Source: an uncultured Bryobacterales bacterium
GTDB lineage: Bacteria; Acidobacteriota; Terriglobia; Bryobacterales; UBA6623
Direction of reading: 5' to 3'
NCBI GenBank assembly: GCA_958295955.1
Contig: OY282420.1
Location: 400,236 to 464,235, forward strand
Length of the DNA: 64,000 bases
This document shows, one piece after another, positions 40,637 to 48,700 of the stretch (within the stretch, counting starts at the first letter, position 1; every line of letters begins with the position of its first letter). The position numbers were made by a program, and so were the translations under genes. The notes under the pieces were generated by a model that had not been told where the DNA came from, made no database searches, and saw nothing but the letters and a program-made list of their open reading frames with translations.

Positions 40637-41433
40637 CACGACGGGAATTTTCGATGCTGCCGGCCGCCGCCGGACTTGTTTCGGCAACGGGCTTGGCGAA
40701 GACGATCGCGGGCGAGAACTATCCGCTGCGGCGGCGGCGCAAGGTCGAAGTCTTGTTCCAATCGCCGGAGGGGCATCCCAACGGCCTGGAAGCAACCGAG
40801 GACGGCCTGTGGGTCGGCGAGCAGGTGACGGACCGCGTCCACTTGCTCGATTGGGAAAGCGGCAGGCCGCTGGTTTCGTACGAGACGCAGTCCTCGAACA
40901 CGAGCGGGATAGCGGCCGGCAACGGCTTGGTCTTCGTGGCGGCCAACGGCCCGGGCAAACTGCGCCCGCGGCGGCCGCGCGACGTCACGCGAGGCGGCCG
41001 CATCGTCAAAATGAACGCCAAGACGGGCGAGCACATTCAGAACTTCCAGACTCCGAGCGGCGGCGGACTGCACGGCCTGCTGTGGGCCAAGGATTTTCTG
41101 TGGATCACGCAGTTCAACCCCCGGAAGATCGTCAAGGCCGACGCGGACATCAACGTTTTCCACGACTTCGACACCCCGCTGCCGCGCGCCCACGGCCTGG
41201 GCTGGGACGGCGAGTTCATCTGGTGCATGTTCTCGAACGACTTCCGCATTCTGCGCTTCGACGCGCGCACCGGGCGTATTCTCGAAGGCATTCAACTCGA
41301 CAGCAGCGACCCCGACCCGCACGGCATGACCTGGTGGCAGGGGAACCTGTACTATTGCGACGCCGGCATCGCGCCGGGCCACCGGGACAACAAGAGCCCC
41401 TACGCCGGGGCGATCTGCCGCATTCATGTTTAG
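40633..41433 (+). CDS. Tat-exported beta-propeller protein (NHL/SMP-30-like)
   Basis: 266 residues with a twin-arginine leader 'MTRREFSMLPAAAGLVSATG'. Repeated strands 'GHPNGLEATEDGLWVGEQVT', 'GGLHGLLWAKDFLWITQFNP', 'RAHGLGWDGEFIWCMFSNDF' and 'DPHGMTWWQGNLYYCDAGIA' show a propeller of gluconolactonase/NHL style. The pattern is unlike the island proteins: repeats are divergent, not homogenised. Located between the hydroxy-acid oxidase and the tetraheme cytochrome with overlapping ends (ATGA at the front; 8-bp overlap at the back), so probably a periplasmic partner of both. Confidence 0.8.
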   Translation: MTRREFSMLPAAAGLVSATGLAKTIAGENYPLRRRRKVEVLFQSPEGHPNGLEATEDGLWVGEQVTDRVHLLDWESGRPLVSYETQSSNTSGIAAGNGLVFVAANGPGKLRPRRPRDVTRGGRIVKMNAKTGEHIQNFQTPSGGGLHGLLWAKDFLWITQFNPRKIVKADADINVFHDFDTPLPRAHGLGWDGEFIWCMFSNDFRILRFDARTGRILEGIQLDSSDPDPHGMTWWQGNLYYCDAGIAPGHRDNKSPYAGAICRIHV

Positions 41434-41989
41434 AGCGGTTTGCGCGCTCTGCGCGCTCCCGGCGCTCGCGGCGCCCATGTTTTCCGCCGAGCCGGCCGGC
41501 AAAATCGTGCGGCCGGCCGCCGGCTCGTGGTTGCGCGCGGGCAAGATCGACATCGCGGCGGCGGCGCCGGGCGGCCGGCTGCTGCTCGACGGCGTCGCGC
41601 TCGACGCCGAAGAGCCGTTCCCCAACGTTTTTCGGGCGCCCATCGACGCGGCGCCCGGGGAACACGTGATTACTCTCGAATGGCCCGGCGGCAAACGGGA
41701 AGCGCGCATCCACGTAGGCCCCTCGGCGCCGCAGGGGTTCCGGGAATTCGTTGCGCATCCGCCCGCCGCCGCAGCCTGCGCAAGCTGCCACGCGCTGAGC
41801 CGCCGCGGCCGCTTCCGCTTCAGCGGCGGCTGCTTCGGCTGCCATGCCAAAGCGGAATTCGCAAAAGTCCACAGCCACGAGCCGCATGTGCTTGAAAGCT
41901 GCGGCCTCTGCCACAACGCCCACGGCTCGACGGCGGCGAAGCACTTGCTCTTGTCCAGGGAACAGGCCTGCAAGCAATGCCATAATTAG
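41426..41989 (+). CDS. tetraheme c-type cytochrome with N-terminal beta domain
   Basis: 187 residues, signal peptide 'FRAVCALCALPALAAPMFSA'. An Ig-like or cadherin-like domain (residues about 25-100, 'GGRLLLDGVALDAEEPF') is followed by four CxxCH motifs: 'CASCHAL', 'CFGCHAK', 'CGLCHNAHGS' (the doubled-CXXCH signature) and 'CKQCHN' at the very end. Translationally coupled to the propeller gene, it likely accepts electrons from the hydroxy-acid oxidase. Confidence 0.88.
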   Translation: MFRAVCALCALPALAAPMFSAEPAGKIVRPAAGSWLRAGKIDIAAAAPGGRLLLDGVALDAEEPFPNVFRAPIDAAPGEHVITLEWPGGKREARIHVGPSAPQGFREFVAHPPAAAACASCHALSRRGRFRFSGGCFGCHAKAEFAKVHSHEPHVLESCGLCHNAHGSTAAKHLLLSREQACKQCHN

Positions 41990-42021
41990 CGGCGTGCGCT
42001 AAACCGGCTTAACCTGCGAAC

Positions 42022-42954
42022 ATGCCCGACACCGCTTCCAAACTTCTTTACGGTCTTTCCTTGACCGCGCTTGCATTGGCCTCCGCCGTTCTGACGTGGA
42101 CGCTTGGAGACTTCGCGACGGCCGCCCGGCGCGACAACGAACCGGGCACCGAAGCCCCGGCCGTTCAGGAAGCCGAGCGCGAACGTCTCGCCAAGATAGG
42201 CTTGGCCGCGCTCGACCGCTTTCAGGAAACCTGGAATACGCGCGACACGGCGGTTTGGTCGCAATCGCTGCACTTTCCGCATGTCCGGCCGTCCGCCGGC
42301 AATTTCGGCCTTGCGCCGACCCGGGCGGATTACATGCGCAATCAGAGCGGCGTCTTCGAGCGGGTCCTCGCCGCCGGTTGGCATCGCAGCCAATGGAACA
42401 GCCGCCGCGTGCTCCACGTTTCCAGTGACAAGATGCACATCGCGGGCCGATACAGCCGCTACCGCGAGAACGGCGAAATCATCTCTTCGCAGCAGGTTAC
42501 CTACGTCGTTACGCGGCAGGGCGAGCAGTGGGGCATTCAGGCGCGTTTCGGGACGGGCTTCCTGGCGAGCGGCGAGCAGGCGGCGGACATGAGCGAGGCC
42601 GCGCGAACGGCCGTGCAAACCTACTTCGCTGCGTTGAACTCGCTCGACCCCGAACGCTGGGCCGATACGCTGCACTTCCCGCAAGCGCGGCTCGATTCTT
42701 CCGGGCTCGATTTCCGGCAGACGCGGGCGGACTTCCTGTCCGGCACGGCGCCCGGGCGGCAAAGAACCTGGCCCGAAACCCGAATCGATGCGATGGAGGT
42801 CTATCAAACAGGGCCGAGCGGGGCCAATCTGAACGTGCGCTACAGCAGGTTGAACGCGGACGGCGAGGCGCTGTCCGCCTACGATGCCGTGTTTCTGGCG
42901 ACCCTGCGCGACGGCCGTTGGGCGGTGCAAGCCCATTCGACTTACGGACCGTAG
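42022..42954 (+). CDS. exported protein with two NTF2/SnoaL-like domains
   Basis: 310 residues with an N-terminal membrane helix ('LSLTALALASAVLTWTLG'). Two similar halves: 'RFQETWNTRDTAVWSQSLHF' followed by 'QWGIQARFG', and 'YFAALNSLDPERWADTLHF' followed by 'RWAVQAHSTYG', which is the cone-shaped NTF2-like fold pattern repeated in tandem ('LHFPH' / 'LHFPQ'). Binding or isomerase activity is possible; no catalytic residues claimed. It follows the cytochrome gene by 32 bp. Confidence 0.65.
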   Translation: MPDTASKLLYGLSLTALALASAVLTWTLGDFATAARRDNEPGTEAPAVQEAERERLAKIGLAALDRFQETWNTRDTAVWSQSLHFPHVRPSAGNFGLAPTRADYMRNQSGVFERVLAAGWHRSQWNSRRVLHVSSDKMHIAGRYSRYRENGEIISSQQVTYVVTRQGEQWGIQARFGTGFLASGEQAADMSEAARTAVQTYFAALNSLDPERWADTLHFPQARLDSSGLDFRQTRADFLSGTAPGRQRTWPETRIDAMEVYQTGPSGANLNVRYSRLNADGEALSAYDAVFLATLRDGRWAVQAHSTYGP

Positions 42955-42959
42955 CGGCC

Positions 42960-44243
42960 TCAGCGGTAAAAAAACTCCACCAGGCTGAGCGGGACCGCCG
43001 GGAAATACGTCGTCAGCAGCAGCACAAGCGCCAGCACGCCGACGAATGCCGCGTTCACGCGGCTGACGTCCCAGATATCGGCTTTCGCGATCGAGCAGGC
43101 CGTGACCAGCACGCTCGCCACGGGAGGCGTCTGCTGGCCGATGCCCAGGTTGAGCGTCACCACCAAGCCGAAATGCACCGGGTCGATTCCGGCCGCCTCG
43201 ACCAGCGGCATGACGATCGGCACCACCAGGATAATCGCCGCGGACGAATGCAGGAACAGCCCGACCAGCAGAAAGAAAACGTTGAGCAGCCCCAGAATCG
43301 CCCAACGGTTGTCAGTCAATTCGAGCAGTGACGAAGCAACCGACTGCGGAACCTGCATGGCCGTCAGGTGCTCGCCGAGCAAGGCGGAAGCGGAGACGAG
43401 CAGCATGACCACCGCCGTTTGCGCCCCTCCCTCCAGAACGGCCCGCCGCAAGGACACGAGGTTCAACTCGCGGTAAACGAGACCGCCGATCGCGGCTGCG
43501 GCGGCCACGGCCAGACCGGCGCCCTCCGTGGCCGTGACCCATCCCGAAAAAATGCCGCCGAGGACGATGACCGGCAGCAAGAACGCCCAGGCGGCCTCGC
43601 GGAACGTCTCCGCCACGCGCTTCCACAGAAACCGCTGCTCGGCGGGATAGCCCCGTTTCACGGCGATGCGGTGCGCCGCCAACATCATCAGCGCGGCGCC
43701 GATGACGCCGGGAATAATGCCCGCAACGAACAGCTCGACAACCGAAGCCCCGGCCATCACCGCGTACAGGATCATGGGAATCGACGGGGGGATAATCACG
43801 GCCAGGGTCGAAGCCGACGAGGTCACCGCGGCGGCGAAGTCGGCCGAATATCCCGAGCGTTTCATTGCCGGGATGAGAATCGATCCCAAAGCGGCGACAT
43901 CGGCGACGGCCGACCCCGAGATTTCCGCGAAAAAGAGCGACGCGCCGATGGTGACCATCGACAAGCCGCCGCGCACGAAGCCGATCAGCGCCGAGGTGAA
44001 CGCGATCAGCCGGCGCGAAATGCCCGTGGCGTTCATCACCGCGCCCGCCAGAATAAACAACGGAATGGCGATCAGCGAGAATTTCGTCGCGCCCTCGTGC
44101 AGCGTGAGCGGGATGTTCGGCAGGTCGCGGAGACCCGTCTCGAAGATCATCGCGCCCACGGCGGTCAAGCCCAACGCAATCGCAATGGGAACGTCGATCA
44201 GGATCAAGGCGACAAGGCCCAGAACGATCGCCGCCAGCGTCAT
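42960..44243 (-). CDS. dctM: TRAP transporter large permease DctM
   Basis: 427 residues from ATG at 44243, whose start overlaps the DctQ stop. About twelve membrane segments (for example 'IVLGLVALILIDVPIAIALG', 'FSLIAIPLFILAGAVMNATG', 'GLLNVFFLLVGLFLHSSAA'). Family blocks 'AVADVAALGSILIPAMKRSG', 'IPPSIPMILYAVMAGASVVE' and 'VTLNLGIGQQTPPVASVL' are present. Forms the ion-coupled membrane channel of a tripartite transporter for organic acids or sugar acids. Last gene of the minus-strand operon. Confidence 0.93.
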   Translation of the reverse strand: MTLAAIVLGLVALILIDVPIAIALGLTAVGAMIFETGLRDLPNIPLTLHEGATKFSLIAIPLFILAGAVMNATGISRRLIAFTSALIGFVRGGLSMVTIGASLFFAEISGSAVADVAALGSILIPAMKRSGYSADFAAAVTSSASTLAVIIPPSIPMILYAVMAGASVVELFVAGIIPGVIGAALMMLAAHRIAVKRGYPAEQRFLWKRVAETFREAAWAFLLPVIVLGGIFSGWVTATEGAGLAVAAAAAIGGLVYRELNLVSLRRAVLEGGAQTAVVMLLVSASALLGEHLTAMQVPQSVASSLLELTDNRWAILGLLNVFFLLVGLFLHSSAAIILVVPIVMPLVEAAGIDPVHFGLVVTLNLGIGQQTPPVASVLVTACSIAKADIWDVSRVNAAFVGVLALVLLLTTYFPAVPLSLVEFFYR

Positions 44244-44788
44244 GAGCGCTCGCCCTGCGCCGGGAGCGGCGGGAGAAGCTCCGCCAGCACGAACAAAACC
44301 GCCCCGGCGGGGATCGCCGAATACACGACTCGCGCCGGCAGCCACGGCAAGCTGACCAGAAAGGTTCCGCCGAGCACGGTCATCATTTTCATGCCCATCC
44401 ACGCGGTCAGCGCGAAAAAACCGATGACGAGAGCCTTGCGCAGCAGGAACAAGGCGCGGCGGGGCCGGCCGTCGAGCCGCTCGACGAGCTTGGGAAACCC
44501 GATGTGCGCGCGATGCAACGCCGCCAGCGCCGCGCCGTAAAAGGTAAGCCAGGCCAGCAGCACCGCGGCCACTTCGTCGTACCAGACCAGCGAGTAGCCG
44601 ATCTTGCGCAAGACGGCGGCAACGACGACCAGAATCGACAGCGCAGCAACGATGGCGATGACGACCGCTTCCAGGAAACGCCGAACGGCATCGCGCAGTT
44701 GACGGAGGGATGGCAAGAGTTCGTTCTGCGGGAAGCGGCCGCGCCCGCTCGGTTCAATAGTATCGGCGCTATTCGGCGGCGGAGGCAA
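44240..44788 (-). CDS. dctQ: TRAP transporter small permease DctQ
   Basis: 182 residues, TTG start overlapping the dctP end by about 20 bases. Four membrane helices: 'AVVIAIVAALSILVVVAAVL', 'VLLAWLTFYGAALAAL', 'ALVIGFFALTAWMGMKMM' and 'IPAGAVLFVLAELLPPL'. The 'WYDEVAAVLLAWLTFYGAA' and 'RAHIGFPKL' motifs are typical of DctQ. Works as the membrane partner of DctM. Confidence 0.9.
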   Translation of the reverse strand: MPPPPNSADTIEPSGRGRFPQNELLPSLRQLRDAVRRFLEAVVIAIVAALSILVVVAAVLRKIGYSLVWYDEVAAVLLAWLTFYGAALAALHRAHIGFPKLVERLDGRPRRALFLLRKALVIGFFALTAWMGMKMMTVLGGTFLVSLPWLPARVVYSAIPAGAVLFVLAELLPPLPAQGERS

Positions 44789-45764
44789 GCGCGGCTTCGA
44801 TCATCTCGCTTCCGCCGGGAACCTCGGCGCCGAACTGCGCGAATATCGGGGCGCCCGCGGCGACGAAACGATCGCGGTCCGCGCGGTTGACCGCGATGCC
44901 CGAAGCCTCCAGATCGGCGAGGAGCCGCTTTTCGAGCTTTGCGGCCTGCGCGTACACGTAAGGTTGCAGGTCTTGCGCCGTGCGCTCCAGAACTTCCTGC
45001 ATGCCGCGCGGCAGCGCGCGCCAGCGGGCGGCGCCGGCCAACAGATACGCGGGCGTATAAACGTGTCCGGTCAGGCTGAGATACTTTTGCACTTCGTGGA
45101 ACTTCTGACTGTGGATCTGACTCAGCGGATTCTCCTGCCCGTCGATCACTCCGGTCTGCAAGGCCATGAAGGTTTCCGAGAGCGACATGGGCGTGGGATT
45201 CGCTCCCAGGCTTTGGAACAGGCGCACGCGCCAGCGGCCGCGGGGCGTGCGCAGCTTGATGCCCGCCAAGTCTTCGGGGCCGGCGATCGGCCGCCGGCTG
45301 TTGGTGATATGGCGGAAGCCGTTCTCCCAAACGGCGAGCAGCTTGAATCCGCGCTGCGCGGCGTCCGGGGCCAAACGCGGCCTGACGATGCGCCGCTCGA
45401 TGGCGGCCATGTGGGCGCGGTCTTTGACCAGATAGGGCATCTCGAAAAGCCCGAAGGATTCGACGGCGGAGGACATGATCGTCGAGGGGATCGAGAAATC
45501 CACCGTGCCCAATTTCAGCTTGATCAGCAGGGTCTCGTCGTCGCCGAGCTGGCTTGAGCCGAAGACATGCACCGCGGCGCGTCCGGCCAGCCGCGCATTG
45601 GCCCGCCGCGCGAACTCCTCCGCGGACAGCGCCACCAGCGAGCCCGGCGAGGCGACGTGCGCCAAGCGCAACTCCGGAATGCCGCTGCGCTCGCGGCAGC
45701 CGAGCAGCGAACACGCGAGCAGCGCGGGCGCGAGGCCCCGCACGGCTCTGCGCGGCGCTACCAA
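44769..45764 (-). CDS. dctP: TRAP transporter solute-binding protein DctP, lipoprotein
   Basis: 331 residues from TTG at 45764 (GTG at 45743 is an alternative). N-terminal lipoprotein leader 'LAPALLACSLLGC' with a lipobox Cys. Mature part has DctP hallmarks: 'ELRLAHVASPGSLVALSAEE', 'DFSIPSTIMSSAVESFGLFE', 'RPIAGPEDLAGIKLRTPR' and 'ETFMALQTGVIDGQENPLSQ'. Captures the substrate in the periplasm. It overlaps the aldolase gene by 7 bp upstream and dctQ downstream, so aldolase and transporter are one operon. Ligand not predictable, though aldolase linkage points to a sugar-acid-like or dicarboxylic compound. Confidence 0.9.
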   Translation of the reverse strand: MVAPRRAVRGLAPALLACSLLGCRERSGIPELRLAHVASPGSLVALSAEEFARRANARLAGRAAVHVFGSSQLGDDETLLIKLKLGTVDFSIPSTIMSSAVESFGLFEMPYLVKDRAHMAAIERRIVRPRLAPDAAQRGFKLLAVWENGFRHITNSRRPIAGPEDLAGIKLRTPRGRWRVRLFQSLGANPTPMSLSETFMALQTGVIDGQENPLSQIHSQKFHEVQKYLSLTGHVYTPAYLLAGAARWRALPRGMQEVLERTAQDLQPYVYAQAAKLEKRLLADLEASGIAVNRADRDRFVAAGAPIFAQFGAEVPGGSEMIEAALASAAE

Positions 45765-46711
45765 GGCATCTCGCGCTTGGTGTAACGCCGGCCTTTTTCC
45801 GCGGTCGCCTGCGAAGCGCCGGAGCAGATGCGCACGCCCTCGTCGATCATGTCCGTAACGTCGTCTTCGCGCACGGTATTCAAAAAGGCAATTTTGTTTT
45901 TCCTGCAGGCGTTGAACACCGTGGCCCGCGCCTCGCGCATTTTCGGGTGCAGCCGCGCGTTGGCTACGTGGCCGTCGGGCAGGTCCAGCGAAAGCCCCAT
46001 GTCGCCCGGCCCCCACTCGGCAAAGCCGATGCCGGGCACCGCGGTCGAGCGCTCGGCATTCTTCAGCGCGTGGCGGTCTTCGATCTTGAGCCCAAGCAGG
46101 AATTCGCCTTCGGGATTCAGCGGCCACGGGTCTGCCTTGCGCCGATACTCGTCGCGGGAGACGCCCCAGATTTCGGACGGATAGCCCTGACTCCCGTTGC
46201 CCAGCAGACCTTCGCCCAACTCGGGCGCGACCGGCTTCGCGTTGGGATAGCGGGCCGCCCGCACCATCCATTTGATCGCTTCGGGCTCCCGCGCGTGGCA
46301 GAGCAAGACGCCGTGGATGCCGCACAGGAGCGCCTGCTGCACGACCCAGAAATTCGCCCGCATGTGCATCTCGTCAATGCCCAGCACGGGCAGCGTGGCG
46401 ATGACGGCCGGCGTGCGGTGGCCGCTGCGCGTCGGGCCGCTGTCAGCCAGACCGCGCATGAAGGCGCGCAGCGCGCTGAAATCCAGCGAGCCGTGCTCCA
46501 TCTCGTAGTTGATGTAGTCGGCGTAGGCGCCCGTCGCCTTGACGCCCTCGGCGTAGCCGCCGCTGCCGCCGGTGTAATAGATCGGCTGGTCGGCGGCGAG
46601 CAACTCGATCGCGCGGTTGATCCGCTTCGCCTTGTAGCCGTTCGAACCGACGGGCGCGGCTCCGGCGGCGGCGGCCATCAGGGGACTTGCCAGGAACTGT
46701 TTGCGTGTCAT
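45758..46711 (-). CDS. HpcH/HpaI family aldolase-like protein
   Basis: 317 residues from the ATG at 46711, with an exported-type leader 'MTRKQFLASPLMAAAAGAAP'. TIM-barrel of the HpcH/HpaI (2-dehydro-3-deoxy aldarate or hydroxy-oxoheptanedioate aldolase) family: 'VIATLPVLGIDEMHMRANFW' replaces the usual arg/his region, then 'VVQQALLCGIHGVLLCHARE', 'GFAEWGPGDMGLSLDL'. Catalyses retro-aldol cleavage, usually giving pyruvate and an aldehyde. An exported aldolase is odd, but many Solibacteres carry this form. Upstream of dctP in the same operon. Confidence 0.8.
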   Translation of the reverse strand: MTRKQFLASPLMAAAAGAAPVGSNGYKAKRINRAIELLAADQPIYYTGGSGGYAEGVKATGAYADYINYEMEHGSLDFSALRAFMRGLADSGPTRSGHRTPAVIATLPVLGIDEMHMRANFWVVQQALLCGIHGVLLCHAREPEAIKWMVRAARYPNAKPVAPELGEGLLGNGSQGYPSEIWGVSRDEYRRKADPWPLNPEGEFLLGLKIEDRHALKNAERSTAVPGIGFAEWGPGDMGLSLDLPDGHVANARLHPKMREARATVFNACRKNKIAFLNTVREDDVTDMIDEGVRICSGASQATAEKGRRYTKREMPW

Positions 46712-46768
46712 GGCTGCACGATAGCGCCGCAACCGTGTTTGCGTCAAGCCGCAAGGCGCCCGAAGCGA

Positions 46769-47734
46769 TCAGCGGTTATAGCGAGGCGTCGGGCCGCGCA
46801 GCTTTTCCCAGACCGCATCGCACGAGGCCGACGCCTCGGCGGGCAGCGCGCCGCCGTTGCAGGCCGCCAGATTGGCCGTCAGATGATCGAATTGCGAAGC
46901 GCCGACGATCAGGCAATCCGCGCGATGCGCCAACCAACGGAGGGCGAGCTCGACCAACGAAATCCCGAAGCGGGCGGCAACGGCGCGCAGCGCCTCCACC
47001 GCCTCGAAGTAGGCGGGATGCCAGAAGCGCTTGCGATACATCGCGTTGAAGTCGAAACGGGTGCCCGCAAGAGGCCCCGAAGCGAACGACTGCTTGCCGC
47101 TCAACAGGCCGCCGGCCAGCGGGTTGTAGCAGACGTTCGCGATGCCGTAGCGCTTGGTGAACGGCAGGTATTCCTGCTCGATCCCGCGCGCCAGACAGTT
47201 GTACATCGGCTGCGCGACGGTCGGCGCCTGAAATCCCCTGCGCGCGGAAATCGCGGCGATCTCGGCCATTTGCCAAGCGGCGTAATTCGACGTTGCGACA
47301 AAGCGTATCTTGCCTTCGCGGCGCAACTCGTCCATCGCGCCCAGGGTTTCTTCGATCTCCACGGCGTAATCGGGCTGGTGCAGATAGTAGATGTCGATGT
47401 AGTCAGTATCCAAGCGCCGCAGGCTCTCTTCCGCCGCATGGCGGAGCGCTTGCGGCGAGAGCCCGCCGTATTCCCGCGGCGTCTTCATGCGGCCGCGCGC
47501 CTTGGTCGCCAGCACGACCGCGGAGCGCTTTTGCTTCAGCGCCCGGCCGGTAATTTCCTCTGAAGCGCCCTGATTGTAAACGTTCGCCGTATCGAAAAAA
47601 TTCACGCCCCGCTCCAGGGCGTAATCGACCATGCGCCGCGCCTCGTCCGGGCCGACCTGGGAACCGAAGGTCATCGTCCCCAAGCAAGCTTTGGAAACGG
47701 TAAGACCGGTCTTTCCCAACGCAACCGTCTTCAT
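46769..47734 (-). CDS. aldo/keto reductase
   Basis: 321 residues from ATG at 47734. NADPH-dependent carbonyl reductase barrel: catalytic tetrad residues lie in 'FFDTANVYNQ' (Asp, Tyr), 'VVLATKARGRM' (Lys) and 'YYLHQPDYAV' (His). The start 'KTVALGKTGLTVSKACLGTM' and C-terminal 'LVELALRWLAHRADCLIVGA' are typical. Likely reduces an aldehyde or ketose derived from the operon's substrate. Lies 58 bp upstream of the aldolase gene on the same strand. Confidence 0.92.
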   Translation of the reverse strand: MKTVALGKTGLTVSKACLGTMTFGSQVGPDEARRMVDYALERGVNFFDTANVYNQGASEEITGRALKQKRSAVVLATKARGRMKTPREYGGLSPQALRHAAEESLRRLDTDYIDIYYLHQPDYAVEIEETLGAMDELRREGKIRFVATSNYAAWQMAEIAAISARRGFQAPTVAQPMYNCLARGIEQEYLPFTKRYGIANVCYNPLAGGLLSGKQSFASGPLAGTRFDFNAMYRKRFWHPAYFEAVEALRAVAARFGISLVELALRWLAHRADCLIVGASQFDHLTANLAACNGGALPAEASASCDAVWEKLRGPTPRYNR

Positions 47735-47772
47735 CGGCCGGCTCCCGCCGCGCTCCATGCTACCACCGGCGC

Positions 47773-48603
47773 CTACCGGTCGGGAGGCAGCAGCTTCACG
47801 CCCTTCTCGATGGAAAAGATATTGGGGGCGAGCGCGGCGTTAACGCGGTAGGAGTTGGCGAAAAGTTCGAAAACCTTGTCGCCGTCGCGCTCGCGGCGGA
47901 TGATCCAGGGCAGCAGCGCGGCGCCGACTTCGCGGTAGCGGCCGAAAACGGAACGCTCTTCGTAAGGAATGCGCGTTTTGGGATCCCGCCGCAGGTAAAC
48001 CTGGCTCAGCGGCAGCCCGTCCGATTGGCGCAGGTAAAGCGTAATCGCCTCGCCTTCGGCGTCGGTAATATCCACTGCGTCGCAAGGGGTGTTGTCGATG
48101 ATTTCGGTTCCCGTGTAGTAGTAATAGAGGCCGGGTTCGTTCAGGCGGTAGCGCATGAAATAGAAGATGTCCCGGCGGCTGGCGAGACGGTAGCGCCGCA
48201 TGTAGTCTTCGGGCTGCGGGGCGGCCCCGCGGTAAGTGACTTCGTAGCCCTTGCCGTTCAGAAAAAGCGCATAGTAATCGCCCTTTTCCGTATAGGCTTC
48301 TCGGCGGCTGAGGGGCAGCCAATCGGTGCCGGCGTCCGGCTTGAGCTCCTCGAAGCGGTCGTAAATCGTAATCCGCGCCAAGCCGCGGACCTGGCGGTTG
48401 TAGAAGGAATAGGCGCGCCCCGCGCGCACCGAATTGCGCATCTCCAGAAAAGCGTCTCCGCCGACCGCATCGAGCGCCTGCTCGATCAGCCGTTTTCCTT
48501 TTTCCTGGCGCGTCTCCGCGAACAGCCGCCGCGGCGCCGCGGCGAGCGGCGCAAGCGCCCCGGCGAACCCGCGGCGAGTGATCGTCGCTGACTCTTCAAG
48601 CAT
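47773..48603 (-). CDS. exported hypothetical protein (outer-membrane lipoprotein-sorting-like)
   Basis: 276 residues with a Tat leader 'TRRGFAGALAPLAAAPRRLF'. The body, 'LIEQALDAVGGDAFLEMRNS', 'EAYTEKGDYYALFLNGKGYE', 'FYFMRYRLNEPGLYYYYTG', 'DAVDITDAEGEAITLYLRQS', has the beta-strand succession of LolA/LolB-like or DUF4292-like proteins common in Acidobacteria. Role unknown. It shares the strand and spacing (38 bp) of the reductase and is divergent from glnE. Confidence 0.6.
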   Translation of the reverse strand: MLEESATITRRGFAGALAPLAAAPRRLFAETRQEKGKRLIEQALDAVGGDAFLEMRNSVRAGRAYSFYNRQVRGLARITIYDRFEELKPDAGTDWLPLSRREAYTEKGDYYALFLNGKGYEVTYRGAAPQPEDYMRRYRLASRRDIFYFMRYRLNEPGLYYYYTGTEIIDNTPCDAVDITDAEGEAITLYLRQSDGLPLSQVYLRRDPKTRIPYEERSVFGRYREVGAALLPWIIRRERDGDKVFELFANSYRVNAALAPNIFSIEKGVKLLPPDR

Positions 48604-48700
48604 CCCTGTAATGATATTGTTTCACGCTGGCGGCCTGCGGCGGAAGCGCCCCGCGGGCAAGCCCGCCATTTCCGCCGGGAGCTGCGGTATTCTGCAAGCG

